From: CAIVAT01 sp037131145
GTDB lineage: Bacteria; Bacteroidota; Bacteroidia; Bacteroidales; FEN-979
Length of the DNA stretch: 15,551 nt
Reading direction: 5' to 3'
Assembly (NCBI GenBank): GCA_037131145.1
Contig: JBAXRP010000088.1
Location: 1 to 15,551, forward strand
In this document: piece by piece, positions 1 to 6,805 of the stretch
Numbering within the stretch: position 1 is the first letter of the stretch
Layout: each line of letters opens with the position of its first letter
Notes under the pieces: generated by a model
Told to the model about the DNA's origin: nothing
Databases searched by the model: none
The model's input: the letters and a program-made list of their open reading frames with translations, nothing else
Position numbers and translations under genes: made by a program

Positions 1-63
1 TTCTCAATCTTCTCAATCTTCTCAATCTTCTCAATCTTCTCAATCTTCTCAATCTTCTCAATC
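1..63. repeat. 9-bp tandem repeat, seven perfect copies
   Basis: The unit TTCTCAATC is repeated exactly seven times without a mismatch, ending just before the terminator of tsf. The array touches the window edge, so the true copy number may be higher. It lies between genes, and no protein or hairpin is evident in it. The perfection of the copies suggests recent expansion by replication slippage. Confidence 0.95.
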
Positions 64-101
64 AAAAAAAAAGGGATTACCTAAAAACTTAGATAACCCC
101 C
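64..101 (-). terminator. Rho-independent terminator of the rplM-rpsI-rpsB-tsf operon
   Basis: Read leftward, the sequence is GGGTTATCTAA, a short A/T loop, TTAGGTAATCCC and then nine T. The stem has one bulged base and one G-U pair. It lies about 20 bp after the tsf stop codon and fits an intrinsic terminator for the leftward operon. Confidence 0.8.
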
Positions 102-120
102 AATCCATACATCTTCAGAA

Positions 121-954
121 TTATGCGCCTAACTGAAGCCTTTTAAAGCCGGTTACGGTCAATTCCTTATCAGCTTCGGCAATATACTGACGAACTGTTT
201 TCTTTGTATCCTTGATAAAATCCTGGTTTAGCAGGGTCATTTCCCTGAAGAATTTAGTCAGTTTACCAACGGCAATTTTTTCGACCATTTCCTCCGGTTT
301 TCCTTCCTGGCGGGCTTGATCTTTACCAATTTCGATTTCGCGGTCAATCACAACCTGCGGAACAAATTCCTTGTCAACGGCAACCGGGCTCATTGCGGCA
401 ACCTGCATTGCCAGTTCGTGACCGACTTCGGAAACATTCGTAGCGTCTTTCTTACTCAGACCGATAACGGTAGCCAATTTATTTCCAAAGTGGTTATAAG
501 CAAAAACAACCGGCGCTTCGATAACTTCATAGTGTGCAATCTGGATCTTTTCCCCGGTTTTGCCGAGAAGTTCATCCAGTTTCTCATTAACGGTGGTAGC
601 GCCAAGGCTCATGGGCATAAGTTCGGAAACGTTCTGGATTTTATTGGCAATCCCCAGATCAAGCAGATCCTGTGAAAATTTAATAAATTCTTCGGTTTTT
701 CCAACAAAGTCAGTTTCACAATTTACCATAATAACGGCGCCATAAGTCTTGTCGTCTGTTGTTTTGGCGACAACATATCCCTGGTTGGCATCGCGGTCGG
801 CGCGTTTGCCGGCAACTTTCTGACCCTTTTTGCGGAGATAATCAATTGCTTTGTCAAAATCGCCTTCAGTTTCCTGAAGAGCTTTTTTGCAATCCATCAT
901 CCCTGCACCCGACATCTGGCGTAATTTATTTACATCAGCAGCAGTAATGTTCAT
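121..954 (-). CDS. tsf: Translation elongation factor Ts
   Basis: EF-Ts is the cytoplasmic guanine-nucleotide exchange factor that recycles EF-Tu from its GDP to its GTP form. The 277-residue product is close to the usual bacterial length. The N-terminal UBA-like domain (about residues 1-50) carries the family signature around LRQMSGAGMMDCKKAL. The core contains the TDFV motif at residues 81-84, whose Asp-Phe contacts the Mg-binding region of EF-Tu. The coiled-coil and C-terminal subdomains follow without gaps. The start is the ATG at 954; residues MNITAADVNKLR match the usual EF-Ts N-terminus. The gene follows rpsB on the same strand with an 88-bp gap holding no TAnnTTTG box, so it is probably co-transcribed from the rplM promoter. 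A terminator lies just after it. Confidence 0.98.
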   Translation of the reverse strand: MNITAADVNKLRQMSGAGMMDCKKALQETEGDFDKAIDYLRKKGQKVAGKRADRDANQGYVVAKTTDDKTYGAVIMVNCETDFVGKTEEFIKFSQDLLDLGIANKIQNVSELMPMSLGATTVNEKLDELLGKTGEKIQIAHYEVIEAPVVFAYNHFGNKLATVIGLSKKDATNVSEVGHELAMQVAAMSPVAVDKEFVPQVVIDREIEIGKDQARQEGKPEEMVEKIAVGKLTKFFREMTLLNQDFIKDTKKTVRQYIAEADKELTVTGFKRLQLGA

Positions 955-995
955 ATAGCTTAGTTTTGAGTTTATAAGTAACTTTTAAAATAGAG

Positions 996-1026
996 AGGTA
1001 GCGAGCGAGCGAAATCAAGGTAGCGA
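996..1026. repeat. Short direct repeat in the rpsB-tsf spacer
   Basis: AGGTAGCGA occurs at 996-1004 and 1018-1026, with an intervening GCGA-rich run. It is the only structured element in the spacer between rpsB and tsf. No promoter box or convincing hairpin is visible, so its role is unknown and it may be chance. Confidence 0.5.
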
Positions 1027-1042
1027 AAAATCGAAATTCCCT

Positions 1043-1975
1043 TTATTTCTTGGATCTTCCTACTGGTTTGCTGATTCGTTTTCTAGCGGGTTTATCCTGT
1101 TCTTCCGGTGAAGTTTCAAGACCTTTCATTTTAGTGACCTTGGTATCAACGAAATCTTTCTTTACTATTTTGATGCCATCTTCATCAACTTCATCTTCAT
1201 CAATATCAATAAGATTGTCGCCCATACGGCTTTCGAACTCATCTCCTTCGCCGCGTTCATCATCAGATACTTTTTTGTCACGCTCGAGTTTTCTTTCAAC
1301 CAGACCTTCTTCCATAGCCCTTACCATTGTTTCAACGACGAGAGAAATTGATTTGGAAGCGTCATCATTGGCGGGAATTGGAAAATCTACGGTTCGCGGG
1401 TCAGAATTTGTATCTACGATTGCGAAGGTAGGAATGTTGAGTTTTTTTGCTTCTGCAAGGGCGATATGTTCTTTCAGAATATCAACTATGAAGATTGCTG
1501 AAGGAAGGCGGTTGAGATCAGAAATGGAACCCAGGTTTTTTTCGAGTTTTGCACGCTCGCGGGTTATTGTGAGGCGCTCTTTTTTCGATAGGTTTGAATA
1601 TGATGGGCTGCTCATCAGTTTGTCAATGCTGTTCATTTTTCTTACAGCTTTACGGATGGTAGCGAAATTTGTAAGCATACCGCCGGGCCAGCGCTCGGTA
1701 ACGTAAGGCATGTTAATCCGTTTGATATGTTCGGCAACAATCTCCTTTGCCTGTTTTTTGGTGGCGACAAAAAGAATTTTTTTGCCGGCTTTGGCAATTT
1801 GTTTTAACGCAGCGGCGGCTTCGTCAATTTTTGCCATTGTTTTATAAAGGTCTATGATATGAATCCCGTTGCGCTCCATAAAAATGTAAGGCGCCATAGC
1901 CGGATTCCATTTGCGACGCAGGTGACCAAAATGGACGCCGGCGTCCAGTAATGCATCAAATGTTGTTCTTGACAT
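1043..1975 (-). CDS. rpsB: 30S ribosomal protein S2 with long charged C-terminal tail
   Basis: S2 (uS2) is a late-assembling protein on the solvent side of the 30S head-body junction. Residues 1-230 are a standard S2: GVHFGHLRRKWNPAM near the N-terminus, the WPGGMLTN segment at about 96-103, and the IVDTNSDPRTVDFPIPANDD block at about 187-206. The product has 310 residues, whereas typical bacterial S2 is about 240-280. The excess is a tail: a very acidic stretch at about 238-267 (DIDEDEVDED inside it), then a Lys/Arg-rich end (PARKRISKP...RSKK). The start is the ATG at 1975. It sits 27 bp after rpsI in the rplM-rpsI-rpsB-tsf operon, an arrangement common in Bacteroidota. Confidence 0.98.
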   Translation of the reverse strand: MSRTTFDALLDAGVHFGHLRRKWNPAMAPYIFMERNGIHIIDLYKTMAKIDEAAAALKQIAKAGKKILFVATKKQAKEIVAEHIKRINMPYVTERWPGGMLTNFATIRKAVRKMNSIDKLMSSPSYSNLSKKERLTITRERAKLEKNLGSISDLNRLPSAIFIVDILKEHIALAEAKKLNIPTFAIVDTNSDPRTVDFPIPANDDASKSISLVVETMVRAMEEGLVERKLERDKKVSDDERGEGDEFESRMGDNLIDIDEDEVDEDGIKIVKKDFVDTKVTKMKGLETSPEEQDKPARKRISKPVGRSKK

Positions 1976-2002
1976 ATTTTAGTTCTAAGAAATCTGAAAA
2001 TA

Positions 2003-2389
2003 CTAACGTTTACTAAACTGGAATCTTTTGCGGGCTTTTTTCTGTCCGAATTTCTTTCGTTCCACCATTCGGGGATCGCGCATCAGCAGACCTTTTGCCT
2101 TTAGAGGCGGGCGGTGTTCGGGGTTTACTTCGCACAGCGCGCGGGCTATCGCCATAGCAAGAGCTTCTGCCTGTCCGCGGATACCACCGCCATCAAGGTT
2201 TACCTTGACGTCATATTTCCCCTGGTTATTTGTCACCTCAAAAGGCTCATTAACTTTGAACTGCAGAATCGGCGTAGGAAAATAATTCTTGAATTCACGG
2301 CCATTAACGATAATTACGCCTGAACCCTCTTTAAGATATACGCGTGCAACGGCAGTCTTCCGTCTGCCGAGGGTGTTGATTACTTCCAT
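2003..2389 (-). CDS. rpsI: 30S ribosomal protein S9
   Basis: S9 (uS9) is a 30S head protein whose C-terminal tail reaches the P-site tRNA anticodon loop. The 128-residue product has the usual length. It carries the N-terminal GRRKTAVARVYL block, the central GGGIRGQAEALAMAIARAL block, and the C-terminal RDPRMVERKKFGQKKARK segment ending in the canonical SKR. The ATG at 2389 lies one base after the rplM stop codon, so translational coupling with rplM is likely. No ribosome binding site is visible, as is normal in this phylum. Confidence 0.99.
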   Translation of the reverse strand: MEVINTLGRRKTAVARVYLKEGSGVIIVNGREFKNYFPTPILQFKVNEPFEVTNNQGKYDVKVNLDGGGIRGQAEALAMAIARALCEVNPEHRPPLKAKGLLMRDPRMVERKKFGQKKARKRFQFSKR

Positions 2390-2390
2390 A

Positions 2391-2846
2391 TTACTTGATT
2401 GAGGTTAGTTGAATTAGTTTCGGTTGCTGCGCCTGGTGAAGATGTTCCGTGCCTGCATATACATAAAGGTTGCGGAACAATTCCCGACCCAGGCGATTTT
2501 TCGGAAGCATTCCCCTGATTGCCTTTTCAACAACAGCAGTTGGCTTTTTTGCAAGCAACTTACGCGGCGTTGTAGCGCTCTGTCCTCCTGGATAGCCTGA
2601 ATGGGCAAAATAAACTTTATCCTCCATTTTCAAACCGGTCAGGCGGATTTTTTCTGCATTGATAATTACCACATTGTCGCCACAATCAACATGTGGCGTG
2701 TAGCTTGGCTTTGTTTTGCCTCTCAGCAACATTGCCACCTTAGACGCCAAACGCCCCAGCGTCTGGTCTTCGGCGTCAATAAGCGCCCAGTCTTTTGTAA
2801 CTGTAGCAGCGTTGGCGCTTATAGTCTTGTAACTTAACGTATTCAT
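2391..2846 (-). CDS. rplM: 50S ribosomal protein L13
   Basis: L13 (uL13) is an early-assembling 50S protein. The 151-residue product shows the family blocks in order: DAEDQTLGRLASKVAMLLRG (about 24-43), the CGDNVVIINAEKIRLTG segment (about 55-71), a YFAHSGYPGG segment (about 79-88), and the RGMLPKNRLGRE signature near the C-terminus. It is the first gene of the rplM-rpsI-rpsB-tsf operon. The ATG at 2846 follows an A-rich leader of about 45 nt from the predicted promoter; no Shine-Dalgarno sequence is present. Confidence 0.99.
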   Translation of the reverse strand: MNTLSYKTISANAATVTKDWALIDAEDQTLGRLASKVAMLLRGKTKPSYTPHVDCGDNVVIINAEKIRLTGLKMEDKVYFAHSGYPGGQSATTPRKLLAKKPTAVVEKAIRGMLPKNRLGRELFRNLYVYAGTEHLHQAQQPKLIQLTSIK

Positions 2847-2896
2847 GCTTTCTATGATTTGTTTTTATTTGATCCTTTTCTTTCCAAAAAGGGGTG

Positions 2897-2932
2897 CAAA
2901 GATAAAAGTAATTTTCTGATTTACCATGCAAA
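2897..2932 (-). promoter_or_regulatory. Promoter of the rplM operon
   Basis: On the minus strand, TATCTTTG at 2904-2897 matches the Bacteroidota -7 element TAnnTTTG exactly. TTTG at 2932-2929 may serve as the -33 element, although its spacing (24 nt) is slightly long. The box ends 50 nt before the rplM ATG. Confidence 0.8.
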
Positions 2933-3092
2933 CCCCTTCATAAAATAATAATTTTCTTGTTATCCCTTATTATGTGACATTTATTCTTATTTCCAGACTT
3001 TCCGACCTCATATTTTGAATATGATGATTACATTAAAAAACAAAGGGGACGGGTAAACAATATTGTTACGATTTTCATAAATTCGCAGACTT
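2933..3092. other. AT-rich divergent intergenic region
   Basis: This stretch between the rplM promoter and the candidate promoter of the PqqD-like gene contains no plausible reading frame. The one structure I see is a small inverted repeat at 3008-3024 (TCATATT, loop TTG, AATATGA). It could be an operator half-site pair or chance in AT-rich DNA. Confidence 0.5.
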
Positions 3093-3100
3093 TAAATTTG
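3093..3100 (+). promoter_or_regulatory. Candidate -7 element for the PqqD-like gene
   Basis: TAAATTTG matches TAnnTTTG exactly, but no clear -33 TTG is seen at the expected distance. It is the nearest match on this strand upstream of the gene, 158 nt before the start codon. That is much further than for the other genes here (about 19-50 nt). If it is used, transcription would begin near 3106. Confidence 0.4.
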
Positions 3101-3105
3101 ATTAC

Positions 3106-3254
3106 CTGCTTATCTGCTTAACCTGTTCTATTGATAAAGCGATGAAATATGTCCTGTTCCGGTGCAATTTAAAGTCCTGTGCAGGATGACATAATTATAG
3201 AAAAAGATTTAATGAACCTTCAGAAAGATCAACTTGTTTTAACCAGATAAGCAG
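3106..3254 (+). promoter_or_regulatory. Candidate structured 5' leader closing on the PqqD-like start codon
   Basis: CTGCTTATCTGCTTAA (3106-3121) is the reverse complement of TTAACCAGATAAGCAG (3239-3254) at 15 of 16 positions. The right arm ends four bases before the ATG at 3259. Two helices nest inside: 3131-3135 with 3228-3232 (TTGAT/ATCAA), and 3149-3156 with 3182-3192 (ATGTCCTG/CAGGATGACAT, three-base bulge). A transcript starting near 3106 could fold its 5' end onto the translation start. The arms and pairing are seen directly; a regulatory role is inference. I do not recognise a known riboswitch class. Confidence 0.4.
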
Positions 3255-3258
3255 TTTC

Positions 3259-3657
3259 ATGAATTTTTTTAAAAGAAGAAAAATCTTAAAAGACGCCAAT
3301 TTCCTGGGATTACATCCTGTGAGGGCGCTGAATTATGAGACGCGGGACGACGGAAATATTAACCTGCTCATGCCACGGTTTAAAAGCACTGTTTCATCCA
3401 GGATGTTTCAGCCTCCTGCCAGGGAAAAATACATTCCGATCAAACTTGACAAATTCGGAAGCGCTACCTGGTTGTTAATTGACGGTGTGAAAAACGTTGC
3501 TGCAATTTGCGCTTTGCTGAAAGAGACTTTTTCGGCAGAGTTTGAAAATACTGATGAAGCCGAAGATCGTGTAACAAAATTCCTGTCGCTGCTTTATCAG
3601 CAACGGTACATTTCTTTCATCGAAATTCAGAACAAATCAGGGCGTCAAGCCGAATAA
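3259..3657 (+). CDS. PqqD-fold (RRE-like) protein, stand-alone
   Basis: The 132-residue product resembles the PqqD family, a winged-helix fold that acts as a peptide-binding chaperone in PQQ synthesis and as the RiPP recognition element of many maturases. Visible hallmarks are LDKFGSATWLLIDG (about 63-76), a following helix pair (NVAAICALLKETF), and the RVTKFLSLLYQQRYISF segment (about 104-120). The N-terminal 50 residues are basic and not part of the core fold. No radical-SAM enzyme, cyclase or precursor peptide is nearby, so PQQ or RiPP synthesis is not supported. The next gene, pepD, is 61 bp downstream on the same strand with its own promoter box. The role is unknown; family membership is fairly sure. 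Confidence 0.75.
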   Translation: MNFFKRRKILKDANFLGLHPVRALNYETRDDGNINLLMPRFKSTVSSRMFQPPAREKYIPIKLDKFGSATWLLIDGVKNVAAICALLKETFSAEFENTDEAEDRVTKFLSLLYQQRYISFIEIQNKSGRQAE

Positions 3658-3662
3658 ATTGC

Positions 3663-3670
3663 TAATTTTG
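3663..3670 (+). promoter_or_regulatory. Candidate -7 element for pepD
   Basis: TAATTTTG matches TAnnTTTG and ends 48 nt before the pepD ATG, in the 61-bp gap after the PqqD-like gene. No clear -33 element is seen. It suggests that pepD can be transcribed on its own in addition to read-through. Confidence 0.55.
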
Positions 3671-3718
3671 AAAGTTCAACGATAATTTATTATTTAACCT
3701 CAACAAAGAAGAAAGATC

Positions 3719-5179
3719 ATGAGTAAAGAGATTTTGCAACTCAGTCCCAGCGCGCTCTGGAAGCATTTCCACAGCCTCGCCCAAATCCCGCGGCCATCAA
3801 AACACGAAGATAAAATCCGCGAATTCATATACAATTTCGGCAAAAACCTTGGGCTTGAAACCATCGAAGACGAAGTTGGTAATGTAATTATCCGTAAACC
3901 TGCAACACCTGGCATGGAAAACCGGAAAGGCGTCATACTTCAGGGACATCTTGACATGGTTCCGCAGAAAAACAGCGATAAAGTTCATGACTTTGAAAAT
4001 GACCCAATCGAAACTATTATTGATGGCGATTGGGTGCGCGCCAATGGAACAACTCTCGGAGCCGACAATGGAATGGGAGTGGCTGCCGCCATGGCTGTCC
4101 TTGAATCAAAAGAGATTAAGCATGGTCCTGTTGAAGCGTTATTTACCTCTGATGAAGAGACAGGGATGACAGGAGCAATCGGTCTTAAACCGGGAGTTCT
4201 CAAGGGCGACATTCTTATTAATATGGATTCGGAAGATGAAGGTGAGCTATACATTGGTTGTGCAGGCGGCGTAAACGGGAATATCTCTTTTAAGTACGAG
4301 GAAACGCCTGTTCCCGCCGGTTTTGAAGGGTATAAAATCAAGGTGACCGGTTTGAAAGGAGGCCATAGCGGCGTTGATATTCACCTCGGACGCGGAAATG
4401 CCAACAAAATCATGAACCGCATTCTGTACCACAGCCATTTAAAGCACGGTTTAGAAGTTGCAACTATTGACGGCGGCTCGCTGCGAAATGCCATTCCTCG
4501 CGAATCGTTTGCCCACGTGGCTATTCCCGCTGCAAAGGTTGAGGGTTTTAAGGGGTGTCTGACGAAAATGTCGGTTGATATTAAAAAAGAACTTTCTGCC
4601 GTTGAGCCAACTCTGAATATCGAAATAACTGCGGCTGAACTACCCAAATCGCTCATCGCCGATACCATTCTTATAAAATTCATGAACGCGGTTTACGCTT
4701 GCCCAACTGGCGTAATTCGCATGAGCAATGAAATGATAGGATTGGTTGAAACCTCAAACAATCTGGCGATAGTGAAGGCTGAAAACGGCGAGATCAAACT
4801 GATGAACCTGCTTCGCAGTTCGGTTGATTCTGCCAAGGATGATCTCCAGCAACAAATCCAGAGTGTTTTCGACCTTGCTGGCGCTACTTCGGTATTCGAT
4901 GGCGCATATCCGGGCTGGAAACCAAATCCTAATTCCCCAATCCTGAAAACAATGCAGGAAATCTATAATAATAAGTTCGGGAATATCCCGGAAATAAGGG
5001 CGATTCATGCCGGACTTGAGTGCGGCATCCTGGGTGGCGCTTACCCCAACTGGGATATGATCTCCTTCGGTCCTACTATCCGCTTCCCTCATTCCCCTGA
5101 TGAAAAAGTGAACATTGCTACCGTACAGAAATTCTGGGATTTCCTGGTGGAAACACTGAAAAACATCCCGGCGAAATAA
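3719..5179 (+). CDS. pepD: Aminoacyl-histidine dipeptidase (peptidase family M20C)
   Basis: This cytosolic zinc aminopeptidase cleaves Xaa-His dipeptides such as carnosine and related short peptides. At 486 residues it has the usual PepD length. By comparison with characterised M20C enzymes the metal site is H78 (in GHLDMVPQK), D116 (in GADNGMG), E147 (in DEETGM), D170 (in NMDSEDEGEL) and H458 (in FPHSPDEKV). D80 and E146 are the supporting catalytic pair. The lid domain lies between about 185 and 385, including GGHSGVDIHLGRGNA. The ATG at 3719 follows an A-rich leader. All key residues are intact. It ends in a strong bidirectional terminator. A link to the upstream PqqD-like gene is positional only. 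Confidence 0.95.
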   Translation: MSKEILQLSPSALWKHFHSLAQIPRPSKHEDKIREFIYNFGKNLGLETIEDEVGNVIIRKPATPGMENRKGVILQGHLDMVPQKNSDKVHDFENDPIETIIDGDWVRANGTTLGADNGMGVAAAMAVLESKEIKHGPVEALFTSDEETGMTGAIGLKPGVLKGDILINMDSEDEGELYIGCAGGVNGNISFKYEETPVPAGFEGYKIKVTGLKGGHSGVDIHLGRGNANKIMNRILYHSHLKHGLEVATIDGGSLRNAIPRESFAHVAIPAAKVEGFKGCLTKMSVDIKKELSAVEPTLNIEITAAELPKSLIADTILIKFMNAVYACPTGVIRMSNEMIGLVETSNNLAIVKAENGEIKLMNLLRSSVDSAKDDLQQQIQSVFDLAGATSVFDGAYPGWKPNPNSPILKTMQEIYNNKFGNIPEIRAIHAGLECGILGGAYPNWDMISFGPTIRFPHSPDEKVNIATVQKFWDFLVETLKNIPAK

Positions 5180-5200
5180 CCGCCATTTTTCTGATAAAGG

Positions 5201-5232
5201 AAAAGGCTGTCCAAATTATGAGACAGCCTTTT
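5201..5232. terminator. Bidirectional terminator between pepD and the TrmH-family gene
   Basis: AAAAGGCTGTC (5201-5211) and GACAGCCTTTT (5222-5232) form a perfect 11-bp stem with a 10-nt loop. T-rich tracts follow in both directions. It lies between two convergent genes and touches the stop codon of the leftward one, so it can end both transcripts. Confidence 0.9.
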
Positions 5233-5910
5233 CTATTTTTTAGCGCCGCGATCTTTGGTTATTGTGGAATGAAGCCATGCAACCATGATTTTTTCAATCT
5301 CTTCGGCGGTCAGACGCCATTGGATATTGGATTCCCTTAGCCGACAAGTCAGGGTATGTATTAATATTGCCACAGAAACACTGATGTTGAGACTTTCAGT
5401 GAAACCACACATAGGAATCCTGATATAGTCGTCGGCAATTGCGAGGGCAGCCGGCGTCAGTCCCTCCAGCTCAGTTCCAAATACAAGAGCTGTTTTTTGG
5501 TTGAGGGGCAGATTTTCCGGTGTGTAGTCGTCTTTGTGTGGCGTTGTGGCTACAATGCGATATCCCTTTTCTTTTAGGCGAGTTAAACAGGCGGGTGTGT
5601 TGTCGCTGCTGCCATTGTATTTACATAGGTTAAGCCACTTTGACGAGCCCAAAGCAACATCCGGGTTTACTTCGTATTTATTCTGGTTTTCGATGATATG
5701 GACATCCTGGATACCGAAACAATCGCAGGTACGCAGAACGGCGCTGGCGTTATGCGGTTGAAAAATATCTTCAAGAACAACGGTCAGATAACGGGTACGG
5801 TTTTGAACCACTTCCAGAAACCTTCTATACCTTTCGGCAGTTACAAAATTTTTGAGGTATTCTATCGGATCCTTAATTTCCGAAATGTCAATACCACTAA
5901 TCAGGTTCAT
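5233..5910 (-). CDS. trmH: TrmH-family (SPOUT) RNA 2'-O-methyltransferase
   Basis: SPOUT enzymes of this family methylate a ribose 2'-OH using S-adenosylmethionine; TrmH acts on G18 of tRNAs. With the start used here the product has 225 residues. The three SpoU motifs are present: motif 1 QPHNASAVLRTCDCFG (N54, R60), motif 2 LVFGTELEGL (E147), and motif 3 IPMCGFTESLNISVSVAI (S173, N175), which forms the trefoil knot and cofactor site. The C-terminal helix and the SNIQWRL segment resemble TrmH more than RlmB. The frame is open up to 5955, but a TAnnTTTG promoter box lies at 5941-5934 inside that extension. The true start is therefore the ATG at 5910, about 23 nt after the box. Substrate specificity is inferred from family only. 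Confidence 0.88.
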   Translation of the reverse strand: MNLISGIDISEIKDPIEYLKNFVTAERYRRFLEVVQNRTRYLTVVLEDIFQPHNASAVLRTCDCFGIQDVHIIENQNKYEVNPDVALGSSKWLNLCKYNGSSDNTPACLTRLKEKGYRIVATTPHKDDYTPENLPLNQKTALVFGTELEGLTPAALAIADDYIRIPMCGFTESLNISVSVAILIHTLTCRLRESNIQWRLTAEEIEKIMVAWLHSTITKDRGAKK

Positions 5911-5933
5911 GTTTTTGAGTTTCTGCTTTGATG

Positions 5934-5941
5934 CAAAAGTA
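5934..5941 (-). promoter_or_regulatory. -7 element of the TrmH-family gene
   Basis: TACTTTTG on the minus strand matches TAnnTTTG, 23 nt before the ATG at 5910. It lies back to back with the promoter of the TPR gene, about 40 bp away. Its position rules out the longer TTG-initiated frame from 5955. Confidence 0.75.
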
Positions 5942-5981
5942 AATAAAATGGTCAATTATGCCTTTAATTCAGGAAAAAATG

Positions 5982-5989
5982 TAATTTTG
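5982..5989 (+). promoter_or_regulatory. -7 element of the TPR protein gene
   Basis: TAATTTTG, followed by CACC, matches TAnnTTTG and ends 21 nt before the ATG at 6011. The longer upstream frame starting near 5852 would read through this promoter and the opposing gene, and was discarded. Confidence 0.75.
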
Positions 5990-6010
5990 CACCTTCAAAT
6001 TTCAGAAAAC

Positions 6011-6712
6011 ATGGCAAGTAAGCAGGATAAAAAAGTTGACAAAACCGAAGAACGTATTGTTGCAGTTGAAGAGGCTTTCAGCAAAACTGAGCAATTTATT
6101 GAAAAATACCAAAAAATCATTCTGATAGTTTTAGGGGTGATTATTGTTATCGTGCTTGGATTTTTCGGATTCAAGCGTTTTTATCTTGCCCCTAAAGAAA
6201 AGGACGCTCAAAGCCAGATGTTTATGGCTGAAAAGTATTTTGAACAGGATTCTTTGAAAAAAGCATTGAATGGCGATGGGCAATATCTTGGTTTTCTTGC
6301 GATTATGGATGAATACGCCATGACAAAGTCAGCCAATCTCTCTCATTATTACGCAGGAATATGTTATCTTAAACTTGGTCAGTTTGACAAGGCGCTTGAG
6401 CAACTTGACAAATTCAGCAGCAGTGATGAATTTGTTGGTCCAATGGCGAAGGGCGCAATGGGAGACGCCAATATGGAGTTGAACCAGGTTCAAAAAGCGG
6501 CTGATTTATACAAGGAAGCCGCCGAAATGAAAAAGAATGAATTTACCTCTCCTCTGTTTTTAATGCGGTCGGGACTTGCTTATGAGGAACTTGGAAATTT
6601 TGAAAAAGCGCTCGAAGTCTATAAAAAAATCAAAGCCGATTATCCGCGGTCAATGGAAGGAAGAGAAATTGATAAAAATATAGCTTATATGGAGGGGAAA
6701 ATTAAGAAGTAA
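6011..6712 (+). CDS. Membrane-anchored tetratricopeptide repeat protein (YfgM-like)
   Basis: The 233-residue product has a charged cytoplasmic N-terminus (Lys/Asp/Glu-rich, about 1-33), one membrane helix at about 36-55 (IILIVLGVIIVIVLGFFGF), and a C-terminal TPR region from about 65 to the end. TPR-like units are visible around ALEQLDKFSS, AADLYKEAAEMKK and YEELGNFEKALEVYKKIKADYP. Architecture and topology (N-in, TPRs on the far side of the inner membrane) match the YfgM/TPR_21 group, which in E. coli associates with SecYEG and periplasmic chaperones. That role is inference here. The ATG at 6011 was chosen from the promoter box 21 nt upstream and the drop in coding quality before it. Confidence 0.8.
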   Translation: MASKQDKKVDKTEERIVAVEEAFSKTEQFIEKYQKIILIVLGVIIVIVLGFFGFKRFYLAPKEKDAQSQMFMAEKYFEQDSLKKALNGDGQYLGFLAIMDEYAMTKSANLSHYYAGICYLKLGQFDKALEQLDKFSSSDEFVGPMAKGAMGDANMELNQVQKAADLYKEAAEMKKNEFTSPLFLMRSGLAYEELGNFEKALEVYKKIKADYPRSMEGREIDKNIAYMEGKIKK

Positions 6713-6753
6713 TTTCGAATTTCAGATTTCGGATTTCAGATTTCAGATTTCGG
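6712..6753. repeat. 7-bp tandem repeat, six units
   Basis: Units of ATTTCRG run directly from the last base of the TPR gene stop codon: ATTTCGA, ATTTCAG, ATTTCGG, ATTTCAG, ATTTCAG, ATTTCGG. The units differ only at the last two positions. It is non-coding and precedes the fmt hairpin. Confidence 0.9.
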
Positions 6754-6780
6754 ATAACTTTTAAGAATATATACTTTAAC

Positions 6781-6805
6781 AGCCTGGGTAACCGGGCTTT
6801 TTTTT
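6781..6805 (+). terminator. Intrinsic-terminator-like hairpin abutting the fmt start codon
   Basis: AGCCTGG (6781-6787), tetraloop GTAA (a GNRA loop) and CCGGGCT (6792-6798) form a 7-bp stem with one G-U pair. The eight-T tract spans 6798-6805, and the fmt ATG begins at 6806. By form it is a terminator for the TPR gene. No TAnnTTTG box lies between it and that gene, so fmt transcripts may have to pass through it. Confidence 0.75.

Noticed and set aside
1..63. Possible CRISPR array
   Set aside because: The units are nine bases, directly joined, with no spacers; this is a simple tandem repeat.
1050..1706. A 218-codon open frame on the plus strand opposite rpsB
   Set aside because: It mirrors the codon use of rpsB, is rich in low-complexity Ser/Arg, and has no promoter box or recognisable domain.
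3259..3657. RiPP or PQQ biosynthesis cluster around the PqqD-like gene
   Set aside because: No radical-SAM protein, cyclase, transporter or precursor peptide is visible nearby; only the PqqD fold itself is supported.
5852..6010. N-terminal extension of the TPR protein
   Set aside because: It would run through the opposing TrmH-family start and through two promoter boxes; the ATG at 6011 fits better.
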